Below, piece by piece: positions 16,301 through 24,655 of a DNA stretch of 64,000 nucleotides. The notes beneath the pieces are model-generated. The model did not search any database and was not told the DNA's origin. It saw only the letters and a list, made by a program, of their open reading frames with translations. The position numbers were made by a program, and so were the translations under genes. The stretch covers positions 1 through 64,000 of the forward strand of contig NZ_QXIO01000011.1 of the NCBI RefSeq assembly GCF_003545765.1, in the 5' to 3' direction. The first letter of the stretch is position 1, and each line of letters starts with the position of its first letter. Source of the stretch: Colwellia sp. RSH04. Its GTDB lineage: Bacteria; Pseudomonadota; Gammaproteobacteria; Enterobacterales; Alteromonadaceae.

Positions 16301-18691
16301 TAGCAACTTTTCTCTTACCGATATTTCCGGTGTTTTTTGTAAATGATTAGGAATGTAAGATTTGACTTCTTGATTTATTGGCACTTGAACACAAGGACCT
16401 TTAATTGGTTTGATATTAATAGGCTGCAAGTCTATTTCTGTTAATAAAGCTTCTATTGGTGCTGCCATTGAAGTGATGTCTGATATTGAAGCACAAGAAT
16501 AATTGGAGAGCACATGCTCTTTACTACCGATATGTCCCATCAATGATTTTAAATGTTCATACTGTCCATTTTCTCGAATTTTAAAAGACCAAAGGTGTCT
16601 AAAAAAATTAAGTGGCAAATTGAGTTCAGGTGCTAAATAGACTTCGACATCGCTTTTGCCAATGGTCTTAATGTGTTTGTTATTATCAATAAGACATAAA
16701 AAAGGTTGGTTGTAATCATAGTCGTCATAAATACGAGCAATATTCTTAGCTAAATCGGGTTCTTTTTGCTTTAGTAATTTTGCTGTTACTTTTGCAAAGT
16801 TTCTATATGCTTGCCATTGTATTTTCATTGACTCACAAAGCGGAATTATTCGACATGAATTTTCATGATGATAGGCTTTATCAGAGAGTAAAATATAGCC
16901 TGCCTTTTCATCAATAGTGTATTTTGTAAAACCAAACTCTATTCGGGGGCGATGAGCTGTTGCTGCCAGAAACAGCAGCGTTGTGTAACAAGAAAAGGCA
17001 TTGAATCGTGAGATAATATCTTCGATGCTAAGGTTTTCTGTATCAATCAAGGTGAGTAATTCTTGTCGACGTTTTTTTAAAAGAAACGCTAATTTTTCAA
17101 TATTTAATGGCATTTGACTGCCTGAAAAGTTTATATCTTGAGGGACTATTGCCGATGCATTTATGAACTCAAACCCCAGTTCTTCTACTACTTCAACATA
17201 ATCATTTGCTATTTTATCGACTGAGGCAGAGATATAGTACAGTGACGTTGTTGTGTCGTATTCGGTATTTGCCAGAATCAGAGATGCGTATGCTCCATCA
17301 AATTTATGATTGAATTTATCAAACAAAAGTACTCTACATGCGGCGGCAGTTATTTTTCGATAGATGTACTGATTACTAGCAAACTTGTTTAATATATTCG
17401 AAACATCCTCATTGGCTGAGCCGTTAAGTTTGAGGATATTCTTTAATGGCGAGCCATTATATTTTCTATCTCCACACAAATTAATTAATGCGTTATTAAT
17501 TACCGTAGGCAAGGGGAGATTAACGTGTGATTGATAACTTTTTAAGAAACCCTTATCTTCGGCACTTGGCGAATAACACATCGGCATTTGAATGCTTTTA
17601 CGTACCCATACGCCTTGAGTTAAATCAATAAAGTCTTCATCAGGTTTTGTGGTATCAACGCTCGTATAAATTTTCAGATCTTGACAATAGTCTATGTTCC
17701 TTGATGTCAACACAACGAGTGAAACTAGAATAGATACAGATATTTGCTCTCCGCTAGTTAATTGGTTATTTAGAAATTCGACTAATAACTTTGCTTCTTT
17801 ATTAGAGAGTGAGTTAGTCCTAAAAGGTAGATGCATTTTTTCAGGCGTTGATAATTGACAGCCATATAAGTAAGACGCTTTTTTAGTTTGAAAACTGACC
17901 TCTTTATTTACTGATGTGACTTCAACCATTTCGTTAAACGCATCTTCTGCATCAATATCGTCATCATTTGTGAAGACAATGTACTGTCTTATTTTTGTTT
18001 TATTGAGTAACACAAAAGGTGTTTTATCATCTTCGTTAGCATACTTTTGTTCGTTTAGTAACTCATATACCTTTGACCAGGTGTTGGCAAATTGTCGTTC
18101 AAAAGGAATCCAAGATTTTTCCCTAATTCTCTCGATCAATATTCCAATTTGAGTAAAACTTAGTGAGCCCTCTTTAACACCACCTTTTAGGAAAGTACCG
18201 CCTTCAGCATATTTACGTAAAAGTGTTGCAGCATTTTCAATAATTTTATTATCGTTGCTAGGCAGTTTTCTTTTTACCTCAATGAGTATGAAAGTTAATA
18301 AGTCGAGTAGATACTTTTTACTCGTTTGATTTTTATTGGTTTGTGATATTGGTGCTGCGAGCAGTGCAGATAGTGGATAGTCCCCTATCCGAAGAAGAAT
18401 TTCATTTTTATGCGTATTAATTGAAGGAGTGCTATTTTGAAAACAATCGGTATCAATCGCTCGTTTTAGCTGAATACAAATGTTTCCATATTCTTTTTTT
18501 AACCCATAGGGCAAGTCATTTATGTTGGAGGCAACGTTATAAACTTGAAACACTCGTTCAATGATCTTTGTAGCACTAGTAAAGTCTGCGGTTAAATCAA
18601 CCGTATTAAACACTTCACCCAATACTGAGCGTTGAATACGCTCGTCCTCATTGAGGATTTCATGAAATAGTTTGTGCTTTATTTCTCCCAT
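13379..18691 (-). CDS. Giant (about 1770-residue) tyrosine-recombinase-like protein
   Basis: Numbering is from the GTG at 18694; I prefer the ATG at 18691, with GGTGA just upstream. The C-terminal catalytic domain (about 1260-1490) shows R1300 in YRGGLRTGEA, K1407-x-x-R1410-H in KHARHSFANY, H1474 in IMGHVSPE and Y1484 in LRNYIHT, which is a complete tyrosine-recombinase set apart from K for the first H. A second, degenerate copy lies at about 560-740 (TAHRPRIEFGF, FFRHLWSFKI, LMGHIGSKE, LSNYSC). A still weaker third may lie at about 310-490. After the catalytic domain comes an HTH-like stretch (SISELANLTDISRTNAYKIV). Normal integrases are 300-450 residues, so the size is exceptional. It is close to the tRNA-fMet remnant at 19225. 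It could belong with recombinases of large mobile islands such as the gamma-mobile-trio type; I cannot confirm this. Confidence 0.8.
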   Translation of the reverse strand: MGEIKHKLFHEILNEDERIQRSVLGEVFNTVDLTADFTSATKIIERVFQVYNVASNINDLPYGLKKEYGNICIQLKRAIDTDCFQNSTPSINTHKNEILLRIGDYPLSALLAAPISQTNKNQTSKKYLLDLLTFILIEVKRKLPSNDNKIIENAATLLRKYAEGGTFLKGGVKEGSLSFTQIGILIERIREKSWIPFERQFANTWSKVYELLNEQKYANEDDKTPFVLLNKTKIRQYIVFTNDDDIDAEDAFNEMVEVTSVNKEVSFQTKKASYLYGCQLSTPEKMHLPFRTNSLSNKEAKLLVEFLNNQLTSGEQISVSILVSLVVLTSRNIDYCQDLKIYTSVDTTKPDEDFIDLTQGVWVRKSIQMPMCYSPSAEDKGFLKSYQSHVNLPLPTVINNALINLCGDRKYNGSPLKNILKLNGSANEDVSNILNKFASNQYIYRKITAAACRVLLFDKFNHKFDGAYASLILANTEYDTTTSLYYISASVDKIANDYVEVVEELGFEFINASAIVPQDINFSGSQMPLNIEKLAFLLKKRRQELLTLIDTENLSIEDIISRFNAFSCYTTLLFLAATAHRPRIEFGFTKYTIDEKAGYILLSDKAYHHENSCRIIPLCESMKIQWQAYRNFAKVTAKLLKQKEPDLAKNIARIYDDYDYNQPFLCLIDNNKHIKTIGKSDVEVYLAPELNLPLNFFRHLWSFKIRENGQYEHLKSLMGHIGSKEHVLSNYSCASISDITSMAAPIEALLTEIDLQPINIKPIKGPCVQVPINQEVKSYIPNHLQKTPEISVREKLLWVRALINAELKNLKSDDTFEAARDKLITQALSACNTKIKKHERIYLLNRYLDKIHKNKTWVGLQNTFNDLHMSNDVIHIMRQSNSLHKSIRDWIRKQAVNEETANTHLVKIWLSLIIYSKLNVPFTKENLLKIIQKPFLEKSICFFELKDFNDRNTRVIVDTSTLLLIKKHSDYRNASQSIPTLKHLFKSCIGQILSTLSTRKEANFVKLKAIDDVAKFICLSRNDVNCSLSHAYQNNKIQTTNLPPQKLARWLSDIPLHISSSTEFTDNDGLIGCYEAEYNKKANYKKSLGLIKEISADLTAQGISHDPRAKIKRRIISTWANYIGNQEENNVNALVQQSTDIEDVVIATIIWLIEVSIRPGRQKRKSTALSTVQSYLSVVAKPLLEHAHSTSFFSLDAHEYEELYIQTLDSRSKKSRIHRSGIFRNFHNFLQQRFDVNTVDWFEIEPNINNKNLPSDANIISFREYQAALTLLANDKELDEYNRNINQIILMLCYRGGLRTGEACFLHIDDIDIYDWVIHVKSCYLHRLKTRTSNRRVAVSLLLSDSEKTLIKAHLETVKQYYPDNESAWLFSDKTNMHSAKSLQVNLDRIREALRLVTGDNTLKLKHARHSFANYLMLVMNNSFYSSSINQEIKAWARTTDLDIFSNKLKNMLIGNSFEKEKVMHAIALIMGHVSPETTLRNYIHTLDIFSAAENEKCIDRSVSISELANLTDISRTNAYKIVDRMYTKDKLRGYQAIKDRIIRNFTEVQGIEVKTVANVVGLRSLKVKLPNQVIREFNDIERVIRLKENSLTTLDIAKKLHVDFAFAQGVVDSALNIMLKNGYRGVKLEHNNECLLFEINSKNHQTYCKFIRQDVFQALISKLAKQTENIVQLEEISQFWLKNYTKEGLLIDKTRSDDFLQFIEKLDYKTNLIHEYWVKTAFGKRKGVLAKYFPANSPNRTKTDNRIQHLLFLLTLWIDVNNSSRKEAA

Positions 18692-18732
18692 CACTTCACC
18701 AATAACTTAATTATTTGTGAAGTGATGGGAGA
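18684..18732. promoter_or_regulatory. 16-bp inverted repeat over the start of the giant recombinase gene
   Basis: Perfect 16-base arms at 18684-18699 and 18717-18732 (CCCATCACTTCAC in the left arm) flank a 17-nt AT-rich centre. The left arm contains the start codon and ribosome site of the recombinase gene. It could be an autoregulatory operator, an mRNA hairpin masking translation, or a recombinase binding/core site. Confidence 0.6.
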
Positions 18733-19224
18733 GAAGGACTTTGCCTTATTTGTTAAAACATTTGTTTCCATATTAGTTTCCTTACTTTTTATTATCGATT
18801 GATAATTAATCATTCCATGATCGGGTAGATACTATCACATCAAAAGGCAAGAGAATTTTTCTAAACAGTGATTAGTTAAATATTTGTTTAGGTTTTTTCT
18901 TAATTATTTGTTTATTAAGATTTTTTTTAAGGTTGTTAAATCAGAATAAATTTTTTAATGGTTTATCGTTAAAAAATGAAGGAAATTAAGAATGGTGACA
19001 TTCAAAGTAAGTCATTTGGTATAATATTGTGTTAATGTCGCTTACTGCATAGTATATGAATAGTTAAGTAGTTTGATTTTGTGCCATACAAAGGTTACTT
19101 TTAAAAATGACATACTGTAAATGTGTCACACATTCATTTATTAAAACACTGAAAAATAAAGTATAAATTTAACAAGTTGATTTTAAGTGCATAAAGGTAA
19201 GTCTAGGTAAGTCAAAAAAAAAAG
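18733..19224. other. AT-rich non-coding stretch beside the element edge
   Basis: About 490 bp upstream of the giant recombinase gene contain no gene. It is very AT-rich, with a short direct repeat GGTAAGTC at about 19196-19212 just before the tRNA remnant. It probably holds the recombinase promoter and the end of the integrated element. Confidence 0.45.
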
Positions 19225-19262
19225 CCTCATAACCCGAAGTTCAAATCCAGCTCCCGCAACCA
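19225..19262 (+). repeat. Decayed 3' half of tRNA-fMet (putative attachment-site copy)
   Basis: The 38 bp match the anticodon-loop-to-CCA half of the intact tRNA 102 bp downstream, except for loss of 8 bases (GTCGTTGG) from the variable/T-arm junction. The last part, TTCAAATCCAGCTCCCGCAA plus CCAATT, is identical in both. No 5' half precedes it. This is the structure expected for an att copy left by integration into the 3' end of a tRNA-fMet gene, or for the remnant of a deleted tandem copy. Confidence 0.7.
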
Positions 19263-19326
19263 ATTCTTAAGTACAGAATTAAAATAGACTTAGCTTTCTT
19301 GATAAAATCTTATCAAGTAATTCGGA

Positions 19327-19403
<77 letters not shown>

Positions 19404-19560
19404 ATTTCAATCATAGATATAAAGAAGTTGGATCACTCTTTATAATACAAGTGCTCCTATAGCCAATTTATACATCCCTTTAGACATTCTTTCTATTACG
19501 AAAATTAACCTTATCCATTTCAATACTATTAATTTTCTCGCTTGGACAATATAAGTATGC

Positions 19561-21072
19561 TTATTTAAATGCGTCTAATTGTAATGAATCAATAAAATAT
19601 TGTGCACTATTCTTATCCATTTGATTAAGCACTTGTTCGTAAAGTTTACTTTGATGTTCTTTGTCACTTAATAACTCATTAACGTGCGCAATAACTTCTT
19701 TACCTTTACTATCATTATGGCAAGCGACATATGTCATCAATTCATTACCAATAGCTTTATCTAGTGTGAAACTGACTAAAGAGTCTTTTTTGGCAGTTGG
19801 TTGTAACTTGCTAATAATACTAGGGTAAATAATTAAGCCATCTACCCTACTATGATTAAGCATTGCTAATAATTTGCTATAGCTCGCATCATCAATTGAA
19901 ATAATACGGCGAATATTTTTTTCTGAAAGCTGCTTTTTCAGCTTATCGCGAATATTATAGTTATCTTTAATTAAGATCCTTATTTTTCGGTCAGAATTCA
20001 ATAACGTTTCTATGCTGATTGTCTGTTTCTGAATATAATTCTGAACATGTTTTTCCATTTGGCTATTTCTAACAACATAAAGCCTAGGCACAATATAACT
20101 ATTAACTGCGCGTGAATAAATAACTTGGCTATTCACTTCTCTCGATTTTCTAACGTTAATAGAACAAGAACCTTGTGCTTCAGCAATCTTTTTTTTAACT
20201 GCACTCGCGCTATTCATTTTTATATCAAAATCAAGTCTTTCTAAAGAGCTGGCAAAATAATTTGACATAGCTAACTCCCATTTAGGGACTTGTAATTTTT
20301 GAGTATCTTGATCAAAGATTTTAGGCACTAAATACCAATTTATTGAAGGTTTATTGTGTTTATTTAAGTTGGCATGCTGGTATGCAACTTTAGATTTATA
20401 AAAAGATGATAATTGATTAGCCTTTAATAATAAGGTCATCTTCTCATCATATTTGTTTTTTAACATTCGACCTTTGCTGTCATTAGCGAATGCCACTTGA
20501 ATGAGCGTTTCAGGGAGCCACTCTTGGCTAATTAAAGAACTATGAGAATCAGCTAACCTTAAGTTGTATGAATAGACTAAGGCGGCATCAATTCGTTCAT
20601 TTAAAATAAGCTTATCAATGCCTTTTATACTTTCAACTTCATAGTAGTTACTCTGCAAGGGTAAAGCTGACTCAAGACCTCTTTTTGATTTACCTGCAAT
20701 AATTTTATCTGCAAAGCCTGAAGGGTTTTGTGTATCAAGCTGCCCTTCTTTGTAAAGAATATGAATGGGATATTCGACATCAATATGTTGTTTAGCCAGC
20801 AACCAAGATTCATCAATAGCTCTTTTACTTGCAATATAAATATCTGAATTATCAATTTGATTTTTTCTTTCCTTGGAATGACGAGATAACACTTGAAGTG
20901 TTAACTGAAAATTGTCGCCATAGATAGCCTTCATCAATTGCCAATAAGTTCCAGTGCCATCAATATTGGCTTTTTCTGATTTTTCTTCAGTAACAACAAC
21001 AAGTTCTACCTGCTCTTGAGCAGCCAAATTTGCACTATAAAACAATAAAAACGCAACCAGTAATACATTCAA
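19561..21072 (-). CDS. Periplasmic protein with two solute-binding-like lobes
   Basis: The 503-residue product begins with a signal peptide (VLLVAFLLFYSANLAAQ). Two segments each resemble the SBP_bac_3-type periplasmic binding fold: about 20-230 (VELVVVTEEKSEKANIDGTG, then YWQLMKAIYG) and about 245-500 (INWYLVPKIFD, then WELAMSNYFASSLERLDFD). No transporter genes are nearby, so it may be a sensor or an orphan binding protein. The only in-frame start is a TTG at 21072, with no ATG available before the upstream stop, so the true start is uncertain. Single gene, downstream of galM on the same strand but separated by about 190 bp. Confidence 0.6.
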   Translation of the reverse strand: MNVLLVAFLLFYSANLAAQEQVELVVVTEEKSEKANIDGTGTYWQLMKAIYGDNFQLTLQVLSRHSKERKNQIDNSDIYIASKRAIDESWLLAKQHIDVEYPIHILYKEGQLDTQNPSGFADKIIAGKSKRGLESALPLQSNYYEVESIKGIDKLILNERIDAALVYSYNLRLADSHSSLISQEWLPETLIQVAFANDSKGRMLKNKYDEKMTLLLKANQLSSFYKSKVAYQHANLNKHNKPSINWYLVPKIFDQDTQKLQVPKWELAMSNYFASSLERLDFDIKMNSASAVKKKIAEAQGSCSINVRKSREVNSQVIYSRAVNSYIVPRLYVVRNSQMEKHVQNYIQKQTISIETLLNSDRKIRILIKDNYNIRDKLKKQLSEKNIRRIISIDDASYSKLLAMLNHSRVDGLIIYPSIISKLQPTAKKDSLVSFTLDKAIGNELMTYVACHNDSKGKEVIAHVNELLSDKEHQSKLYEQVLNQMDKNSAQYFIDSLQLDAFK

Positions 21073-21264
21073 AATGCAATAACTCTTAAGATTAAGAAAG
21101 GCTTAATAATTAACTAACTACCAATGACGCATGAAGCATCACTTCAATAAATTTAGTTTAAAAATGCCAATATTAGAACTTATTTAATGTTAATTCGATG
21201 ACTTATTAACTTTTTTTTATACTTGCCAATATGGACTATCGACCTACCAGTATGGCTACATGTG

Positions 21265-22224
21265 TTAAAAAGCACTAAATTGATAAACTATTTCATGAAT
21301 ATATTCTTCACCTGCTTTTAATTCTGACGAAGGAAAGTCTTTTCTGTTTGGCGCATCTGGCCAATATTGCGCTTCTAAACAAACACCTTGGCGAGGGCTA
21401 AATGGTGTAGATAAAAAGTTACCTGTATACACCTGCACACCAGGAAGCGTTGTATATAGAGAAAGTTTTAATCTAGTTTCCGGTGATAGTAACTGAGCAG
21501 CTAAAACCAATGCCTTTTCAGCTTGGTTAGCTAAAACAAAGCAATGATCTAAACCATTAGCTTGCTGAATTTGTTCATGCTCACTTAACAAGGCATGATG
21601 AATAGGTTTAGTGTCGTTAAAGTTAAAAGCGTTATGATTACTTACTTGCTGTTTTGTTAATGGTATTCCTTGTTTATCTATCGACAAAAAGGAGTCAGAT
21701 ACTATTTCTAGCAGGTGATTGTCTATGCTAGCTTGTGGAGATTCTAAATTAAAATAACAATGGTTCGTCAAATTGACAACTGTATTACGGTCTGTACTTG
21801 CTCGATAGTTTAGGCGAACTTGATTATCTTCAACCTGTATTTTCAACCATACTTCTAAATTACCGGGAAAGCCCTGATCGCCATTTTTTGAAAATAAATA
21901 TAACTCAATTGCGTTGGGCTTCACCTCTATTACTTCCCATATTCGTTTACTGAAGTTATCTTTGCCACCATGCAAGCAATGAGCACCTTGATTTGCATTT
22001 AACGTACTCTCTTTACCTGATAACTTAAATTTACTTTCTTTGATTCGATTAGCAAAACGGCCTACTGTCGAGCCTAAATAAAAGTTATCATTAAAATAAT
22101 CATCTGGCTTTGTATAGTTAAGTGTGAGTTCTTGCTCATTAAAACAAATACTTGTAATCGTTGCCCCATACGGAATAACGGATACAACTAAGCCTTTATT
22201 GTCTGATATTTGATACTGTTTCAA
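21265..22224 (-). CDS. galM: Aldose 1-epimerase (mutarotase)
   Basis: This 319-residue enzyme interconverts alpha- and beta-galactose, the first step of the Leloir pathway. Family motifs are present: GRFANRIKESKF, the catalytic histidines in HCLHGGKDNF and NLTNHCYFNL, and the catalytic glutamate in CLEAQYWPDAPNR. It has no signal peptide, so it acts in the cytoplasm. It lies downstream of the symporter-galK-galT block, with DUF2750 in between, and completes the galactose set. Confidence 0.93.
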   Translation of the reverse strand: MKQYQISDNKGLVVSVIPYGATITSICFNEQELTLNYTKPDDYFNDNFYLGSTVGRFANRIKESKFKLSGKESTLNANQGAHCLHGGKDNFSKRIWEVIEVKPNAIELYLFSKNGDQGFPGNLEVWLKIQVEDNQVRLNYRASTDRNTVVNLTNHCYFNLESPQASIDNHLLEIVSDSFLSIDKQGIPLTKQQVSNHNAFNFNDTKPIHHALLSEHEQIQQANGLDHCFVLANQAEKALVLAAQLLSPETRLKLSLYTTLPGVQVYTGNFLSTPFSPRQGVCLEAQYWPDAPNRKDFPSSELKAGEEYIHEIVYQFSAF

Positions 22225-22515
22225 GATTATCTACCTGTATTAAAACATCTACTAAAAACATGTATTATGTAACTTATAAATATTGAGAGTGTTTAATTTA
22301 AACGGCTCCGTACTTCTGTTGAGGTGCTTTGTTGGTAGAGTAAATCGCTTATTTATATAGTGTATTTACTTGTTTGCCATTTAATGGCGATATAGATTAG
22401 CGAAAACGAAAAGTCATTAATACATATAAAATAAATTGAAAGTCGGTACAGCCTTTAATAGCTGTACCTGAGAATGGGGAAAGATGTGTTTTATTAAAAA
22501 GCACACCTACACGTT

Positions 22516-22887
22516 CTAAAGTGCTTCGATTTCAGCAACTGCTTGAGAAAAATCACCTAGTTCCATTTCTAAACACTCTTTTTCATCTTGCCAGTTAATA
22601 CCAATAATAACGTCATCTTCATGTAAATCAGCAATCCAAAACTCTAGCCAATCAGCTAAAGTGATTTTAGCCGGTTGATAATCTTTCCATTCATCAAAGC
22701 AATGCTCTTGAGCAAGCGCACTGTTTGACCAAAGAGGCATAACTTCTGACTCTTCATAATTAATAGAATCAAGAACAACCCAGTCACCGCTAGACTTATC
22801 TTGTAATGCCCAAACAGCTTGATTAGGTTTAACATCGGCTAAAAATTCAGCTAATATTTGCGTATGATCAGTCATAATAAAACTCAT
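22516..22887 (-). CDS. DUF2750 family protein
   Basis: The 123-residue acidic cytoplasmic protein has the DUF2750 pattern: VWALQDKSSGDWVVLDS near residue 25, SEVMPLWSNSALAQ, then a tryptophan-rich WLEFWIADLHEDDVIIGINW. The function of the family is unknown. It sits inside the galactose gene group but is separated by 122 bp from the symporter and 291 bp from galM, so it may be a separate unit. An ATG at 22875 is an alternative start. Confidence 0.8.
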   Translation of the reverse strand: MSFIMTDHTQILAEFLADVKPNQAVWALQDKSSGDWVVLDSINYEESEVMPLWSNSALAQEHCFDEWKDYQPAKITLADWLEFWIADLHEDDVIIGINWQDEKECLEMELGDFSQAVAEIEAL

Positions 22888-22970
22888 AAAAAGAAGTTAC
22901 GTCATTATAGTCAATTTTTTAACTTCCTACACAGCTAAATAAAGGATATTGACACTAAAAAATATAAAAA

Positions 22971-23000
22971 GTGCTAACTACTAATCAATGGAGTTAGCAC
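22971..23000 (-). terminator. Intrinsic terminator after the symporter gene
   Basis: Nine-base arms GTGCTAACT and AGTTAGCAC lie 9 nt after the symporter stop. On the minus strand the hairpin is followed by TTTTTATATTTTTT. It would end the galTK-symporter transcript. Confidence 0.75.
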
Positions 23001-23009
23001 AACTAAATA

Positions 23010-24569
23010 TTACCACCACGTAGCGTATAAAATACAAAGAATAACGGTTACACCCAATGCTGCTAAATTGAATGAGCTCGTGGTAGCAAAGCTTACACTT
23101 TCAACATCAACACTGTTATCAGTGCAGGTTGCTTTACTAAATTTAGAAACAACAATGGCAAGCACTAAACAAAGCAAGAAGACTAAACCTATTCTGTCCA
23201 TAAATGGCAATTCAGGCCATAAAGCTCTTAATGCAAATGAAAAGACTGCTGAGCCAATCGCTGCAGCTAATGCTCCTTTTGATGTTGTTTTCTTCCAGAA
23301 CATGCCTGTTAAGAAAATCACCACAATACCCGGTGTAAATACGCCCGTGAATTCTTGTATATATTGAAAGGCTTGATCGAACTTTCCTAGTAAAGGCTCT
23401 GCCATAAATAGTGCAATAACCAAGCTAACTAACGTTGCAACACGACCGATGTAAACATAGTGCGTCTGTGACTTATTAGGCTTTATCTGCTTGTAAATAT
23501 CCATGGTAAATATGGTTGAAATACTATTAGTCATCGAAGCAAGTGAAGAAACAATCGCGGCAACTAGTGCCGCAAACACTAAGCCTTTAATACCAACGGG
23601 CATTAACGACATCATTGAAGGATATGCTTGATCTGGCGTGGTTAACTCTGGGTATAACACTACTGCGGCAATACCGGGTAAAACGACAATGAGTGGCATT
23701 AAAAGTTTTAAGTAGGCAGCAAAAGCGATACCTTTCTGAGCTTCTTGAATATTTTTCGCTGCGAGTGCACGTTGAATAATGTACTGATTAAAACCCCAAT
23801 AACTAACATTCATCACCCACATACCACCAATTAACACTGATATGCCAGGTAAACTCATATAGTTGCTATTATCACTAGATAAAATCATATCAAAGTGACC
23901 GGGTAGTTTATCAGTTAAAATGCCAAAACCAGCAAATACGCCTGCCCCATCAGCCACTTTATCTAGCGCCAAGTAGCTTAATAGTAAACCACCAAACACT
24001 AATAAAACCACTTGCAAAATATCGGTATAAGCAACCGCTTTCAAGCCACCATAAAGCGAATAAGCAATAGAGAAAACAGCTAGGAAGATCATACCATACA
24101 TCCAATCAACGCCCGCAACGGTTTCAATAGCTAAGCCACCTAGCCATAAAACTGCAGTAAGGTTAACAAAGATATATACCGCCAACCAAAACAACGCTAA
24201 CGTCGTTTTCACTTTATTATCAAAGCGTTGTTCTAAATATTGCGGCATAGTGAAAATTTCATTTTTCAAAAATATAGGCAACAAATATTTACCAACTAAA
24301 ATTAAGGTAATCGCCGCCATCCACTCATACGAGGCAATGGCTAAACCAATGGCATAGCCTGAGCCAGACATACCAATGATTTGCTCAGCTGATATATTTG
24401 ATGCAATAAGTGACGCGCCAATAGCCCACCAAGGCAAAGATTTACTTGCTAAAAAATAATCCTCTGTATTTCGTTCATGATTTTTTTCATTACGCGAAAT
24501 GTATAAGGCTAGCAAAAGCAAACCACTGACATAGGCAATAAAAATAGAAATGTCTACTGTGTGTAACAT
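23010..24569 (-). CDS. Sodium/sugar symporter (SSS family, SglT-like)
   Basis: The 519-residue inner-membrane protein has about 14 hydrophobic helices and SSS-family motifs, including the N-terminal ASLIASNISAEQIIGMSGSG that forms part of the sugar and sodium sites, and the glycine-rich WMYGMIFLAVFSIAYSLYGG. It matches the sodium/galactose transporters such as vSGLT in length and order. Its place behind galT and galK implies galactose uptake. It starts 86 bp after the galK stop and ends in a clear terminator. Confidence 0.92.
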   Translation of the reverse strand: MLHTVDISIFIAYVSGLLLLALYISRNEKNHERNTEDYFLASKSLPWWAIGASLIASNISAEQIIGMSGSGYAIGLAIASYEWMAAITLILVGKYLLPIFLKNEIFTMPQYLEQRFDNKVKTTLALFWLAVYIFVNLTAVLWLGGLAIETVAGVDWMYGMIFLAVFSIAYSLYGGLKAVAYTDILQVVLLVFGGLLLSYLALDKVADGAGVFAGFGILTDKLPGHFDMILSSDNSNYMSLPGISVLIGGMWVMNVSYWGFNQYIIQRALAAKNIQEAQKGIAFAAYLKLLMPLIVVLPGIAAVVLYPELTTPDQAYPSMMSLMPVGIKGLVFAALVAAIVSSLASMTNSISTIFTMDIYKQIKPNKSQTHYVYIGRVATLVSLVIALFMAEPLLGKFDQAFQYIQEFTGVFTPGIVVIFLTGMFWKKTTSKGALAAAIGSAVFSFALRALWPELPFMDRIGLVFLLCLVLAIVVSKFSKATCTDNSVDVESVSFATTSSFNLAALGVTVILCILYATWW

Positions 24570-24655
24570 AGTTATTGTTCTCTTATTGTTATAATTATTT
24601 TGCTGTTAATTTTCAGATCTTAAATGCGTAATAGCTCTGCATATTATTAGGTTTA

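Noticed and set aside
19225-19262. A second functional tRNA-fMet
   Set aside because: The 5' half is missing and 8 bases of the variable/T-arm junction are deleted.
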